From Ixodes scapularis (taxonomy: Eukaryota; Arthropoda; Arachnida; Ixodida; Ixodidae): a DNA stretch of 64,000 bases. The notes beneath the pieces are model-generated. The model ran no database searches. It was not told the DNA's origin and saw nothing but the letters and a program-made list of their open reading frames with translations. A program made the position numbers and the translations under genes. Each line of letters begins with the position of its first letter. Position 1 is the first letter of the stretch. Shown piece after piece: positions 35,770 to 46,440 of this stretch. The DNA lies in assembly GCF_016920785.2 (NCBI RefSeq), contig NW_024609836.1, positions 65,575,930-65,639,929 of the forward strand, read 5' to 3'.

Positions 35770-37251
35770 TCAGAATGCCATTATAATAATGGGCTCTAGG
35801 GAAAGGATTGCCTCGATCACTTGATGAAGCGCTGACGAAGGTGAGAGTGTGTTCAATAGTCTACGAAGCGCAGTGATCGCAAGTGCAATTATGGCTTTAA
35901 AAGGAGAACCATGTTCCATTCCACTTGTCTGGTTGGATGTCGGCATATGCCCCTCCGAAACCGTGTGGGAGGTGATGTTTTTGATGTTTGGCTGTTCCCA
36001 AAAGGATGATTTTGGACAACTGTTTGTGGTGGACGCTACGCCCACGGACTTGTCACTTGCGCCCTCCGGTGTCTTAAGCAGAGGGAACTCTTCAGCAGTC
36101 AGAGGAGGTACATTGTTGGTGGTATTCTTAGATGAGTGCGTGTTTTTAGCAGTCGTTTTCTTGCTAACCTGTCTCTTAGCACGTACGGCTCCTTTCGCTT
36201 CGCGAAATGTGGTGTTGTGCTCGAGCTTGTACCTTATAATCTCAGTCTCTCTCTATTTAACCGGGCAATCCGCTGCGTTAGAGGCATGGTCACCTTCGCA
36301 GTTCACGGAGTACGGGGCGCCTTCGCACATGCCGTCATGACTTTTGCCGCACCGATGGCACAGTTGAGACATAGTCGTGCATGCAGCTGCGATGTGGCCA
36401 AACTTGTAGCACTTGTAACATTGCAGAGGGCGTGCTCTGTAGGGAATCACTTCTGTTCTCACGAGGCCCACTTTTACGTGTTGGGGCGCCTGCTCTCCTG
36501 TAAATGTTACGCGTACCACGGGCGATGTTTTGCCGAGTCGCTTCACTTCAACTATGACGATGGATGACTGCAGATGTGTCTTTATGTCATTTTCGGTATA
36601 GTCCGGGTCTATATCCTGGAGGACGCCAAAACTGCCTGAGTGTTCTCTTGGTAGGTAGGCTCTCACCGGCACTGTACAAAGCTTGGTCACCTTGAGGAGT
36701 TCGGCTTTGAACGCGAGTCTTTTCACGTCGACTGCAAAAATGTGCCGAGCTTTGTTTACGCGAACAACAGTGACCATGCCTGGAGCAGCTTTGTTCAGAA
36801 AGTCTGTGAGTCTGAACTTGCTGAGCGAGTCAATTTTCTGGTTGTCAGTGGGGGCATAGAGCACGGTGCATCCGACTTGAAGGTTTGCCCCTTCCTGGAG
36901 AGCTGGCGTTTTGCTAGGGCTGGTCTTGCGTCGCTTTTTCCCATGAACGGCCTCATATTCTCCGCCGTCGGATTCCATGGGATCGTTGTCGTGGGTAGAC
37001 ATGATCGTCGATGAGGAGCTGCTGATTGTACCGGTGAGAGCTTCCTTCAGCGGAATCGTGTATCCATCTTTTACGAGCGTGGCGGAACTTGCTTGTCCTT
37101 GGTCCTCTTCGAGGGCCACCGGTAGGTGCGATGCCGTGGTGGACATTTTTGCAAATATCCTGGCCTTTTCGGAGGAGGCCCCATCTGCGCTCCGATCGGA
37201 TCCCTCCCTGGTTGTAGGACACCTCGGAATGTCAGCAAGTAGGATCATCAT
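35770..37251 (-). pseudogene. LINE ORF1, gag-like protein with CCHC knuckles
   Basis: ORF1 proteins of I-type LINEs bind element RNA. The frame of about 493 codons is interrupted by one TAG at 36253-36255, with the same frame open on both sides. The N-terminal third is Ser/Thr-rich with a basic patch 'GKKRRKT', followed by an RRM-like stretch. Near the stop lie zinc knuckles: 'CYKCYKFGHIAAAC' (CCHC), 'CHRCGKSHDGMC' (variant CCHC) and a third with its first Cys replaced by Ser ('SVNCEGDHASNAADC'). Basic and Ser-rich residues follow to the end. ATG at 37249-37251 follows the 5' leader by about 80 bp. Confidence 0.88.
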
Positions 37252-37334
37252 ACAGTTAGTTATTTAGCTGGAATTAGGAGATACAGACGAAGGTAACCCA
37301 AAGCTGTGTCGTCGTCGTCGTCTCTCTCCTCTCC

Positions 37335-37347
37335 AAACGTGAGAGCT
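37335..37347. repeat. Target-site duplication of LINE (5' side)
   Basis: Exact second copy of the 13-mer 'aaacgtgagagct' at 31566-31578. Confidence 0.9.
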
Positions 37348-38079
37348 ACCTTAAAGCGGAGAAATACCCAACTCAGCAATCCAGCTTCCCATGTAAATGC
37401 TTGAAGCTATGAGAATTTATTTACTGTGATTAACTTTACATATATTTGTTTTTTATTATCGACATTGCGGTATAGTTTAAGTTAAGAAACAAATTGTAAA
37501 TCTCATGTAGCATTAAATATGCACACCAAGTATTGACAAGTTTTTTAGCACTATGATAAAACCCAGACTTACAACTGCATCTCATTTTTGGTCGATTTAT
37601 ATTTGTGGCGCTTGTTCCTTCAACATATAAACAGTGCGGTGAAAATCACTTAATTGAAGCGTGTAAAGTGAAACGAAATTGCCTGACTAGCGCAACAAGT
37701 ACATTACAGGTGACAAGTGCAGTTGCAGTCTCAAGAGTGTTCTTTTAGCTGTTGCACGAGTGTGATGAAGTAGACGTGTTCCTACGAAGCTTGTCTCGTG
37801 ATGCAAGAAAGCCATTTTACTCATACACTTTTCTCAGAAATAAGTCTACTGATATAAACTATTTGAAAAATAAATTCTTTAATTTCGTATGCAAAATTCA
37901 GCAGAACGTTCTTAAATCTTGTTAAATTGTTTTTTGTACTACTCTACAGCTCAAGACACGAGTACGTGTATGGGTACTTTTGTCAATGGACAATAAGTCT
38001 ACCAATATACATTCAGTGCGCAAGCGAGCTGGTGAAACTTTATCCTTATCAGTTCTGTAGCGCAGTCCCAGAGCAGGCG
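37348..38079. other. Intergenic, nothing recognised
   Basis: AT-rich DNA without motif or credible frame. Confidence 0.55.
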
Positions 38080-38165
38080 CGCATGTGGCCGAATGGTTAT
38101 CGTGCTTTGCTTCCACGCAAAGGGCTGTGGTTCGATGCTTCGGAGCGGACGCACCTTTTTGTTAT
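38080..38165 (+). mobile_element. tRNA-derived SINE-like sequence
   Basis: 'gtggccgaatggttatcg' gives a good box A, and 'ggttcgatgcttc' 40 bp later a box B with one or two departures from consensus. An intervening 'ttccacgcaaagggctgtgg' gives an imperfect anticodon/variable-arm region. The acceptor ends do not pair well and a 'cacctttttgtta' tail follows. A decayed tRNA-like (Ser/Leu-type) SINE head is more likely than a working tRNA gene. Confidence 0.5.
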
Positions 38166-38213
38166 TTTTGTGAATGCCGTATTCTGGTGGTGAATTCGAG
38201 AACCCAATTGGCT

Positions 38214-38460
38214 TGTTCGAGGACCGAATATACTGCGTGCCGAAGATTCTACACCGATTGTTCCAGAAGCCCACGCGTCTACATAAGGGGCTCCAAGTGG
38301 CGACCGGAGGCAATCTCGCTGTCGCGCTCGATCCTGCTCTTACGCCGTCATTGACGCCTGCGATGCTAACCTTTTTCTATTTTGTTTTGGACACAATATT
38401 GCCTCATTAAACTTCCATATTCCGGCGCTCATTCGACGCCTCCTGAATTGTCATTCGTAA
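38214..38460 (+). mobile_element. Probable 5' LTR of the gypsy element
   Basis: Starts 'TGTTCGAGG' and includes 'cattaaacttccatattccggcgctcattcgacgcc', a plausible polyadenylation and U5 region. It lies directly before 'ttgtgtgaaggtgctgggta' and the gag leader. No second LTR was found in the window to confirm the limits, so the borders are a guess. Confidence 0.3.
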
Positions 38461-38659
38461 TATTTGTGTGAAGGTGCTGGGTATTACCTAATGCCCAAGA
38501 TAACTCATTCGCCCCCGCGGGCCTGTCAACCCAATCCAATACCAAGCCCGGGAAAAAGGTCGCTCTTGAGGAACCTGAAACTCGGGCCAGCCTCCACACC
38601 CTATGACAGGCTCCTAAAGTTAATGTGCTGCTGGACAAGTCAAATTTTAAAAGGCGAAG

Positions 38660-39470
38660 ATGGCCGACCAGTCGCAGATCCCGTGCGCTTCTACCATGGC
38701 TTACCTTCCCGTCGTACCACTCACAGCCACTCCGTTCCACGGTGAACGATACGAAGACGTCAAAGACTGGATCGACCAGTTAGAAATCGTTGCCCGCCAC
38801 AATAGCGGGACCGACGTGCAGCGCCTGCAGAAGGTCTATTTATCACTGGAGGGGACTGCCAGGCACTGGTACGAAAATAACGAGCCTTCTTTCACATCGT
38901 ACGACGTTTTGAAAAACGAGCTCAAGAGGACGTTAATCAACCAACACCGCAGAGAAAGAGCCGAAGACCTACCACGAACCTGATCCCAGGGTCCCAACAA
39001 GAGCCTCACCGGCTTCGTGGGAGATGTCCTGCGCTCGGGCGCCCGTTCTGAGCCGCGAGCCACAGACGGCAAGAAGCGGCAGGTCATCATTCGTGGGAAT
39101 GATGACCTGCAATGCTTCGGGAAGGGCCTCCCCAGCTCATCCGCACCGAACAACGAGCACCTAGGAAGACGGATGTGTGCCTACACGGCCGATCGACGAC
39201 TACTGTGTAACCACTGCTGCGAGGCCGACTACGTCTAATGGAGGTGCACATACCGACAAATGGGCCTGCAATGCTTCGCGCCCGGCGACCCGCGACCCCG
39301 CCTTGGGGTGCGACCAAGGGACATCGAGGAGTACCTCCTACGACCCCTGTCCCCAGTGCCGACTCCATCCCGGGGTTCCCGTTCGCCTTCGCTTCTTCAT
39401 GCGCTCTCGCCCTTCCACCGATCTCTGCGGGACAGCCTGCCCCCCACCCCCCTATAAATCGTCGGGAAAA
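38660..39470 (+). pseudogene. Ty3/gypsy gag relic
   Basis: Gag forms the particle of an LTR retrotransposon. 'MADQSQ' at 38660 starts a frame with 'PFHGERYEDVKDWIDQLEIV', 'LQKVYLSLEGTARHWYENNE' and 'LKNELKRTL', the capsid-type sequence seen in Ty3/gypsy elements of arthropods. A stop at 38981-38983 ends this frame. Downstream, in other frames, 'RRLLCNHCCEADYV' resembles the CCHC knuckle with its His lost, then 'RRMGL'-like and 'RPRDIEEYL' blocks. It is a dead copy with several stops. Confidence 0.75.
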
Positions 39471-39472
39471 TA

Positions 39473-40447
39473 AGTGTGGCAACGCCTAGAAGGGAGGTTG
39501 CCGAAGACGGCCGAAGCAAAGAGCCCCCAAGAACGCCGGAGCGCCCCCACTCTCCCGACGCCGCGCATTGCAAAGACGATTCTGCAATGGTGCCAAACAA
39601 CCTAAACATTTTTGTCGACGGCCACGACGCGTCGGCAAACGTAGACATCGAAGCAGACTACTCTCTCTTGGATTGGAGGCTGTCTCGCCGCCCGTGAAAA
39701 GTTACGACGCCCTGGGGTTGATCACAAATCCGAACTGCCGGAGGACATCATATTACGCTCGTCGGAACGTGCACCGCCCGAGTCGAGATTCAAGGCGATA
39801 TGTGTCTTGTGAAGGTTGTTTTCTACAAGACTGTGCGAGGGAAATTATCCTTGAAATAAACTTCTCTGTGAGAATGGCGCCGTCATCAACCTCGGTGCAA
39901 ACCAGTTGGCGCTGCCAAAGCCTGTTCTGCCGCCAGTGGAGCGCAAAACGTCAACAGCGATCTGAGTTATTGCCAACCATGTGAACCTTTTTCCGCCGTC
40001 GAGTGTTTTCGTAAAACTCAAAACCGACGCAGCCATGCACCGTGAAGTTATCTTGGAAGGCAGAGTCCAACTGCTTCTTAAAAAAAGAATTGACCTCGCA
40101 CGAGGCTTAACAGATCTCCAAGTACGTTCAACTGTTCACATGACAAATTTTCGAGAGGAGCCGCAGCACTTAATGAAGTGCATCACCGTGTGCCACGTCG
40201 AGGAGCTTCAAGCGCCAGTCGTGGTCATCGCAATCTCTGTAGAAATCTCGTTGTCACAGCACAAGAGCACGTCGTCGCCACAGCTCGACATCTACTTCGA
40301 ACTCTTAGATGGAAAGCGCCGGCAACTAGTCGATCTCCTCGCTGACTACGGTAACCGCTTTGTCACGTCGCTGAATGTTCGCCAAGCACTAGTGGAGAAA
40401 CATCCCGTTGTTACCAACGGCGACGTGAACCCAATCCACCAGTCATA
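39473..40447 (+). pseudogene. Ty3/gypsy pol: protease and linker relic
   Basis: 'NNLNIFVDGHDASANVDIEADYS' near 39594-39665 (quoted here in part) is the retropepsin active-site region; the usual Asp-Thr-Gly has become Asp-Ile-Glu. The following flap and C-terminal parts are readable only across frame changes. From about 39981 to 40447 an open frame of 155 codons gives the linker before reverse transcriptase, ending 'EKHPVVTNGDVNPIHQS'. The element is broken immediately after by the hAT insertion at 40456. Confidence 0.7.
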
Positions 40448-41267
40448 GTACCGTGCAGACTTGGACGTAGTTCAACTACTCTACTCAAACTACTGTAGTT
40501 TAACTACTCTTTCGAGTAACTTGGTAACTTTCAATTACAACTTGATTTGGGTAATTAGTAGTTTAATTTAACTACTTTTTTCAGGTAGCTTCTACTCAAA
40601 TTACTAACTACTTTCGAAATTATATAGTGCTAATTTTGCCCATCACGAAAGTTTGAGCGCAGAAATGAATAAGACGCCGGCAGATGAAGTGGCATTCCCG
40701 AACAAGGGGCCCCCTTGTTCGGGAAGGCGTCCTTGGACCAAGGTGACGGGTTATGCCAAGACATAACACCGGTAATCCGGTAATGCACGCAGGCGCCGCG
40801 TTTCCAGCTGCAACCGTGAAAGACGGGGACACTCTGAGAGTTGTTTTCGTGTTGTCTGTCTTTAGTGAGTTCTGACTCAAGTGGCACGTTCCACGGGAGG
40901 CGCCACTGGAATGACCTCGCAGCTGGGCGCCTGCTCCCATGGTCGCCTTGTCGTCAGCGCATACGCCTTTGCAAAGCCGGACTCCCCCGCGCACAAACCC
41001 TGGTACGGATAATCCGTTCATGGGAGCACGTTCCCGCTTCCAGCTCCAACTTTATACGAGCGACGATGCTTGTTCACGTATACCTTCGCGTCCTTTCGAG
41101 CATCCATGCCTGGGAGACCTCACCTTTGTTAAAAAAGATTCAGACGCGTCAGAACATTGTAGTCGCCGGCGAGGATTGCGAGTTACCCTTGGGAGATCCT
41201 TTTGTTAGGCCCGGCGTCAGCGGCAAAGTATGCTTCGGTTCATCTTCTGTTAAACCAAAATATTTTT

Positions 41268-41400
41268 TTTTTCAGTAGCGTAGCACTAGCTGTACAACGG
41301 GACGCGCAGTCGTCCGGATGATCTCATCGTCGTGGCGCGAGACTTGAACCCTTGACTGTCTTGTGCACTCGCTCAGCGTACTCTCAGAACGCCGTCGGAA
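41268..41400 (-). mobile_element. tRNA-derived SINE-like insert in the hAT element
   Basis: On the minus strand 'gggttcaagtctc' at about 41340 is a good box B, with a weaker box A 45-50 bp upstream. Downstream 'ctacgctactg' is followed by a run of ten A. The A-run and box spacing fit a SINE. The position inside the hAT element would make it the third layer of nesting. No target duplication was identified. Confidence 0.4.
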
Positions 41401-41559
41401 TAAAGAGGGGCCAATTATAACAATCTCAACTTTACGAAGAAAAAAAAAAAAAAAAGGAGGAAAGTTTGTTATAAAAGACCCTCTACCCGAGGCAAACCTC
41501 ACATGTTTCGTCATGGACACCTAAGATAACGACACTCGCTTACCCTACCCTGCACAGCC

Positions 41560-41683
41560 TGTTTCTCAAATTCAACGCTGCCGTTCCATCCAGCCCGTCG
41601 GTGGAACGTCTATTTAGCTTGGCTGGGGACGTCTTTAGAAGGAAAAGAGGAAAACTCTCCTATCAAGAACTTTGAAAGTCAAT
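41560..41683 (+). pseudogene. hAT transposase C-terminal dimerisation fragment
   Basis: The plus-strand frame reads 'LKFNAAVPSSPSVERLFSLA' then 'GDVFRRKRGKLS' and stops. 'SSxSVERLFSxAG' is the signature of the hAT family C-terminal dimerisation domain (hATC), and Arg/Lys-rich 'RRKRGKLS' follows in many members. The ribonuclease-H-like catalytic core and BED zinc finger upstream are not recognisable. It confirms the hAT assignment of the surrounding element. Confidence 0.88.
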
Positions 41684-41988
41684 TCCTTTTGCTAGCGAAT
41701 GAACTATTTTGGCGAAAACGCAAGCCATGAAGAGACTGTATTTATTTTAGGCTCGCAGGGTTTTTCATTGATCAGAACTGCTGTTCATTTTGCTACCACA
41801 AAAATATAAAAAAGTAACTTCGAAAGTAACTTCAAAGTAATTCGCTACTTTTTACAGTAGTTAGTAGTTTACTCAATTACTATTACAAATGCGTAATTTC
41901 TACTCTACTCTAATTACTTTTGGCGTCGATACTCAGTAACTTAACTTAACTACCTTTTTTGAGTAATTTGTACATGTCTGGTACCGTG

Positions 41989-43266
41989 TCTCCTTGAAAG
42001 AGGGGGAAGCCATCCAAGAACAAGTTAAGGAGATCCTCGACGTTGCTATCATTTAACCTTCAATAACTCCATGGGCTTCACTTGGGGTGCTCGTAAAGAA
42101 GAAGGACGGAACCTTGCGATTCTATGTGGACTGTCGTCGACTTCATGCTGTTACCTAGAAAGACGTCTATCCGCTTTCCCGCATCGGCGATAACATAAAC
42201 CGTTTGCGCCACTTCCAATATTTTTCGTCGTTGGACTTGAAAAGTGACTACTGGCATATCGAGGTTGACGAACGGAACTGAGAGCAAACTGCCTTTGTCA
42301 CGCCCGACTAGCTGTACAATTTTAAAGTCATGCCCTTAGGACTATGCACAACGCCGGAGACCTTCCAGCGTGTCATGGACACCGTGCTAGCAGGCCTAAA
42401 TTGCAAAGCTGTCTCGTATATCTCGGCGACGTTGTGGTGTTCGCCAGCAACTTTCACAAGCACTTACGACGACTCCGTGCCGTAGTATAAGCCATCGAGT
42501 CCGCTGGACTAACTCTAAAGCCCACGAAATGGCGGTTCGCTTATGGTGAGCTCAAGTTCCTAGGCTACGTCATGAGCAGCTAGGGTGTTCGCCCTGACTC
42601 TGAGAAGTCGAGCGCCGTAGACGCATTCCCCCCCCCCCCCCCCTCCCGTCGGACAAAAACGCCGTAGGAAGGACCCTATGGGTCTCTCTGCCTACTACAG
42701 GAACTTCGTTCGAAATTTTGCGAAGCTTTCTGCGCCGCTGGCAACATATCTTACAATAGACGCCGTCAAGTTTCAGTGAAAAGAAGAGCACCAGTGGATG
42801 TTCGACGAGCTTAAACAAAAACTTGAAAGACCTCCCATCCTTGGCTATTTCGATCAGCATGCAGACAGAAATTTACTGTGCTGTGCTGGTCCAAATACAG
42901 AAGGAAACAGAGCGAGTAATCATCCATGCAACCCGTACACTGTGCAAGGCAGAGGGTAGCTACTCTTCGACGGAGAAAGAATATCTCACCGTCGTCTGGG
43001 CCATCACCAAGTTTTGCCCGCACTTTTGCAGAAGCCAGTTCCGAGTGGCTGCTGCCAACCACTCGCTCTGCTGGCTCGCGAAACTGAAGGACCCCACAGG
43101 ACGTCTCTCCCGGTGGAGTGCACGACTACAGACGTTTGGGTTGACCGTGGTGTACAAGCCAGGCATAAAGCACAGTGACGCCGACTCTCTGTCAAGGGCC
43201 CCCGTCGAGACCTGTCCTGCCTGCTCTGAAGACGATGACGGCGGTTGTTCTCGCGGGGTATTGGAT
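41989..43266 (+). pseudogene. Ty3/gypsy pol: reverse transcriptase and RNase H relic
   Basis: 'LVKKKDGTLRFYVDCRRLHA' (about 42090-42150), 'DVYPLSRIGDNINRL', 'FSSLDLKSDYWHIEVDERN', 'FKVMPLGLCTTPETFQRVMD' (about 42325-42380) and 'VYLGDVVVFASNF' (about 42415-42460) are diagnostic for Ty3/gypsy reverse transcriptase. The first catalytic Asp of YLDD has become Gly. At least four stops and a frameshift are present, and a C16 tract sits at 42628-42643. RNase H follows ('YSSTEKEYLTVVWAI' at about 42960, then 'YKPGIKHSDADSLSRAP' at about 43155-43205). The sequence becomes unrecognisable after about 43266; no integrase was found, so the element is 3'-truncated. Confidence 0.88.
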
Positions 43267-43459
43267 GTCAAGTGACATGGAGGCCCTCCATAGAGGCCCT
43301 TCGTTTTTACTCGTCTCGATAACGCTAGTAAGACTGCCACTATTATTAGCACTTCAGTTTCCATTTCTAGCTCATTCTTTTTTTTTTCTTGAGCCACTGT
43401 GGACTGGAAAGGTTTTCCTGACCACTTTGTTACCATCATGGCCCTTTTAAGTTTCCGCA

Positions 43460-43495
<36 letters not shown>

Positions 43496-44831
43496 TGAAG
43501 CTTTCTTAACCTTTGTTCCATTCATTAATTTTTATAGATTAAGGTGGTGGGTGTTTGTTTTTTACGCAATGAGTCGTGTTATAATTAATTAATTTGTATG
43601 AATATGTGATATTGTGTGTTGATTTCAAGTTGTTGAACTTTTTTATTATTTCTGTACATTTCCTTTTCACATAATGCCCGTCACGAGCCTGTAACGTACT
43701 GAAATAAAATCAAAATCTGGTGGCCATCAGCGTGTCAAACGACGTTTCATCGAAACATAGTCTAGTCGACTTTTGACGTCTGGAACGGCACCACGGCGCA
43801 AACATACCTCCTTCGTTAGTCGTCTCTGTTCTTTTTTTTGTTTTTTAATGAGATGCAAAACGTTAGGCTTTTGCGGGCAATTTGAAAGAGTAGTCAACGC
43901 CCGATGTTGAAACCGCGCCACGGAGAAAGCATACTGCGAAGGCATGGATACGGAATGTGATAAAGCAACAATGAAACGCGAATGTACATTTAAAATGTTA
44001 TTCATAACTTGCAAGCACCTCATAACTCTAAAACAGTTTTAAGAGATGATGAGCAGTTTTTGCTTATTCACAAACATAAAAGAATTATATTGAGTGGCTC
44101 CTAGATTAAAATGGATGGAGTTGGATTAAATTGGTGAAAACTTGGATTAAATTAATTTGCGCTTGAACTCAATTGTTGACAACTTCGATTAAATAAGAGT
44201 ACAGCTGAATTAAATTCTGGCACGCTCGGATTAAAACTGCAAGCACTTGTATTATTATGAGCCGGAAAACTTAGAAAATAAATGCCGTACCGCAGTCAAT
44301 ATCAAGAGCTCGTATCTGAAAACGCTCTTCCATGCGCTCTATGAAAAAGCAAAGTAAACAAACCGTTGCATGTAAAATGGTGTTCCTCACAGGATTCTCC
44401 TTGCTGTGCCTAATGCTTTGCAGCATGATTTAGCAACTAGTTGACAGTTTGGGGCAATTAAACTTTCGGCCATGCAATGAAGCTAATGAGCGGTTTCTGA
44501 GAAGTGGAAAAGCGAGAGAGGATTTTTTTAAAATTCAATTGGTCAGTAGTTAATTTTATCCTAGTATAGGCAGGGCAACAAATTAGAATGAAGTATAAGC
44601 TTGTGCTACGAAGGTTTTCTTTTTTTTTTTGCTTTTTTATTTTTTTAGAATGAACTTTGGTTGATGTAAAGGGTGCTTCAAGACGATTTCATTGAATCAC
44701 ACGACTGAAACCTTCACCATAAACATTGATCAAGTCAAGCAGAAAGGAACAATTTTAGGCAGGAAAATTACCTCTAAAGCAAAATGGCGTTGATTTGTGA
44801 GTTTGATTGCAGCTTCCACCAAAAATATAAC
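43267..44831. other. Intergenic with (TA)n microsatellite
   Basis: A (TA)n run lies at 43465-43491. AT-rich, with 'ggattaaat' recurring between 44100 and 44235 ('tggattaaattgg', 'cttggattaaatt', 'gattaaataag'), a weak minisatellite. No gene recognised. Confidence 0.5.
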
Positions 44832-45121
44832 TGTTGTAGAAGCTAGTATACAAGTAATGGTTCTGGGAAACCTGGGAATCGAAAGCGTTAGCTCAGGTTG
44901 CTCCTCTGCATAATCGGAGTGGTTATTTGCCCTGCGAGGTGGTGAAGGGCAACTGTCCACGCGAGCGGCGCTCCGCCGCGGATGAAGGGCCGTCGCAACG
45001 TATGCGTAAGGGCTCTTGGGATTGCGGTGCGGGCGATAACGGTCATTAAATGTCTATGTGTTGACGAACCGGTGTGTTGTGTCATTCTCTGAGACGGGTA
45101 GCAACAAGATAATTTCCCACA
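44832..45121 (+). mobile_element. 5' LTR of a gypsy-like retrotransposon
   Basis: Begins 'TGTTGTAGAAGC' and ends '...AATTTCCCACA'. It includes 'gtcattaaatgtctatg' as a polyadenylation region. It aligns at both ends with the solo LTR at 23402-23678 (shared 'ggg(a/c)aacctggg(a/g)atc' and 'gtgtcattctc...gacgggtag'). A gag-like frame starts 175 bp downstream, as expected for a 5' LTR. No primer binding site was convincingly identified. Confidence 0.55.
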
Positions 45122-45296
45122 CTCCACCCAGACGTAAAATGCTGCTCGTCTGGGGGGATAGTCACGCACTCGGTAAGTTTTTTTGTTTTACATAATAATT
45201 TTTGCGTTCCTAAATTTGCCCGCATTTGGGGTGCGCCTTTTCCGAATTCACCCAAGCCTAACTTCTTCGACCTGAGGAAACCTTGACTACCACAGG

Positions 45297-46440
45297 ATGA
45301 CGTCTACGGAAGACGCCGTCAAAAACGGGAGTGACGACGACTTGACACTCGGTGCACTCGCCGATAACGCCGCCAGCGACAGAAAACCACGCAGGCGCAT
45401 CATCAGAGGGGGTCTAACAGAACTAAGAGTGGCCATGACTATGCTTCTTCAGTTACAACGGGAGCAGATGACGTGCTCAAGCCCTACTCCTGCTGGTACC
45501 CTTCCCCCCAGCGACTACCTAAGGCTCTCGCTTAGCGTTCCTGTTTTTTCAGGGTATGCAGATAGGAGGTCAGTGGCAATTTTCGTCTCGCAACTGCGGG
45601 ACTACAAAGCTGTGTCGGGAACTGAGGACGAAACCGTGCTTACTCGCGTTTTCCCGGTCTGGAGAAAGAGACAAAGAACTTTCTCGGACTATGGCGGATT
45701 TTTTTTTTTTTTTTTGGCGATTCAGAGCAGAATTTATGCCACAAGATTACAATATCCAGATGCAGGACGAACTCCATGCCTGTGCACAACACCCGCAGGA
45801 GTCGTTCATAAAATGGGCAAAGGCCTTCCAGGGAATGTATGATCTAGGGTGCCTTCATGTGCGCTCTGCTTAGGGTGGTGGCACCTCGCCATTTTGTCAC
45901 ACACGTCAATTTTTATTTTTTGTTCAGAAGCGCGTGAAAGAGCGTGTCCCTGCACGCGCTTGTGGCGCTGACTGTGCTATGGCGACATTTTGTTTTCGTC
46001 GATTTCTTTGTATTTTTCCCGTGAGCGCGAACTGTCGGCATGTGGTACTACGAATGGTGGCATCACCCTAAACAGAAGGACATTGAGGCACCCTAGTATG
46101 ATCTTGCTCACGCGGTGGCCCCAGATGCAGAAAAAGTAGCACGGGCTATCCGTCAGAGCTACCCACGCTCCCGCCCACATCTCTGGGAGCGTAGTTTTAG
46201 GGATCTTGACGAGATGGCATGGGCCGCATCGTCGCTTCAGGCCGACATCCTTGCTAAACTCCGGTACCTGCCTCCTCCACCAAGAAGCGACGCCCTTGAA
46301 CCAACCTTTGGTTGGTCTGACGACCCAGAGGAGTACGAAAGGCACAGAGAGTCTTAAGAATCGTCCAAACGTGAAGCTCTCCGAGCCCTTCATCCTCGTG
46401 CATATGAATCTGGAGAACGCTTAGTGAACGCGCTCAGATG
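45297..46440 (+). pseudogene. Gypsy-like gag relic, split by a MITE
   Basis: ATG at 45297 opens an acidic N-terminal region, then 'LPPSDYLRLSLSVPVFSGYA'. After a frame change before the T-run at 45699-45715, 'FMPQDYNIQMQDELHACAQ' and 'ESFIKWAKAFQGMYDL' follow, typical of capsid regions of Ty3/gypsy Gag. The text stops at the MITE (45845-46095) and resumes at 46096 in 'DLAHAVAPDAEKVARAIRQS', 'ERSFRDLDEMAWAASSLQAD', 'GWSDDPEEYERHRES'. No zinc knuckle, protease or reverse transcriptase follows, so the element is 3'-truncated. Confidence 0.7.
45845..46095. mobile_element. hAT-like MITE, 251 bp, perfect 8-bp target duplication
   Basis: Target duplication 'gtatgatc' at 45837-45844 and 46096-46103. 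Terminal inverted repeats of about 40 bp: the left reads 'TAGGGTGCCTTCATGTGC' then 'CTTAGGGTGGTGGCACC'; the right, reverse-complemented, reads 'TAGGGTGCCTCAATGTCC' then 'TTTAGGGTGATGCCACC'. Removal restores continuity of the surrounding gag reading. The 8-bp duplication and TAGGG end suggest the hAT superfamily. No coding capacity. Confidence 0.92.

Larger units (their letters stand above)
31579..37334 (-). mobile_element. Full-length I-like non-LTR retrotransposon, 5.76 kb
   Basis: Both ends are defined by a perfect 13-bp target duplication (31566-31578 and 37335-37347). In its own orientation it begins with a short C/T/G-rich leader with a GAC-repeat ('gacgacgacgacgaca'). Then come ORF1 with CCHC zinc knuckles (35770-37251), an ORF2 with apurinic endonuclease (34791-35624), reverse transcriptase (32883-34563) and RNase H plus C-terminal zinc motif (31915-32873). 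The last is followed by a 3' UTR and an '(ACA)n' tail. Domain order and tail fit the I superclade, whose Drosophila member ends in (TAA)n. The intact target duplication and complete length say it was inserted whole. The several stops and frameshifts say it is now inactive. Confidence 0.9.
40456..41980 (+). mobile_element. hAT DNA transposon remnant inserted in gypsy pol
   Basis: Perfect 8-bp target duplications 'gtaccgtg' lie at 40448-40455 and 41981-41988. The termini are 'CAGACTTGGACGTAG' at left and, reverse-complemented, 'CAGACATGTACAAAT' at right. Subterminal regions are full of 'gtaact/agttac' repeats. A hAT C-terminal dimerisation segment is preserved at 41560-41680. At 1525 bp it has lost most of its transposase, so it is an internally deleted or decayed copy. 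It must be younger than the gypsy element it splits, because gypsy pol continues directly on both sides. Confidence 0.92.

Noticed and set aside
38080..38165. Functional tRNA gene
   Set aside because: Box A and box B are present, but the acceptor stem does not pair and box B departs from consensus.
42960..43460. 166-codon minus-strand frame
   Set aside because: It is antisense to the gypsy RNase H, whose motifs are clear on the plus strand.
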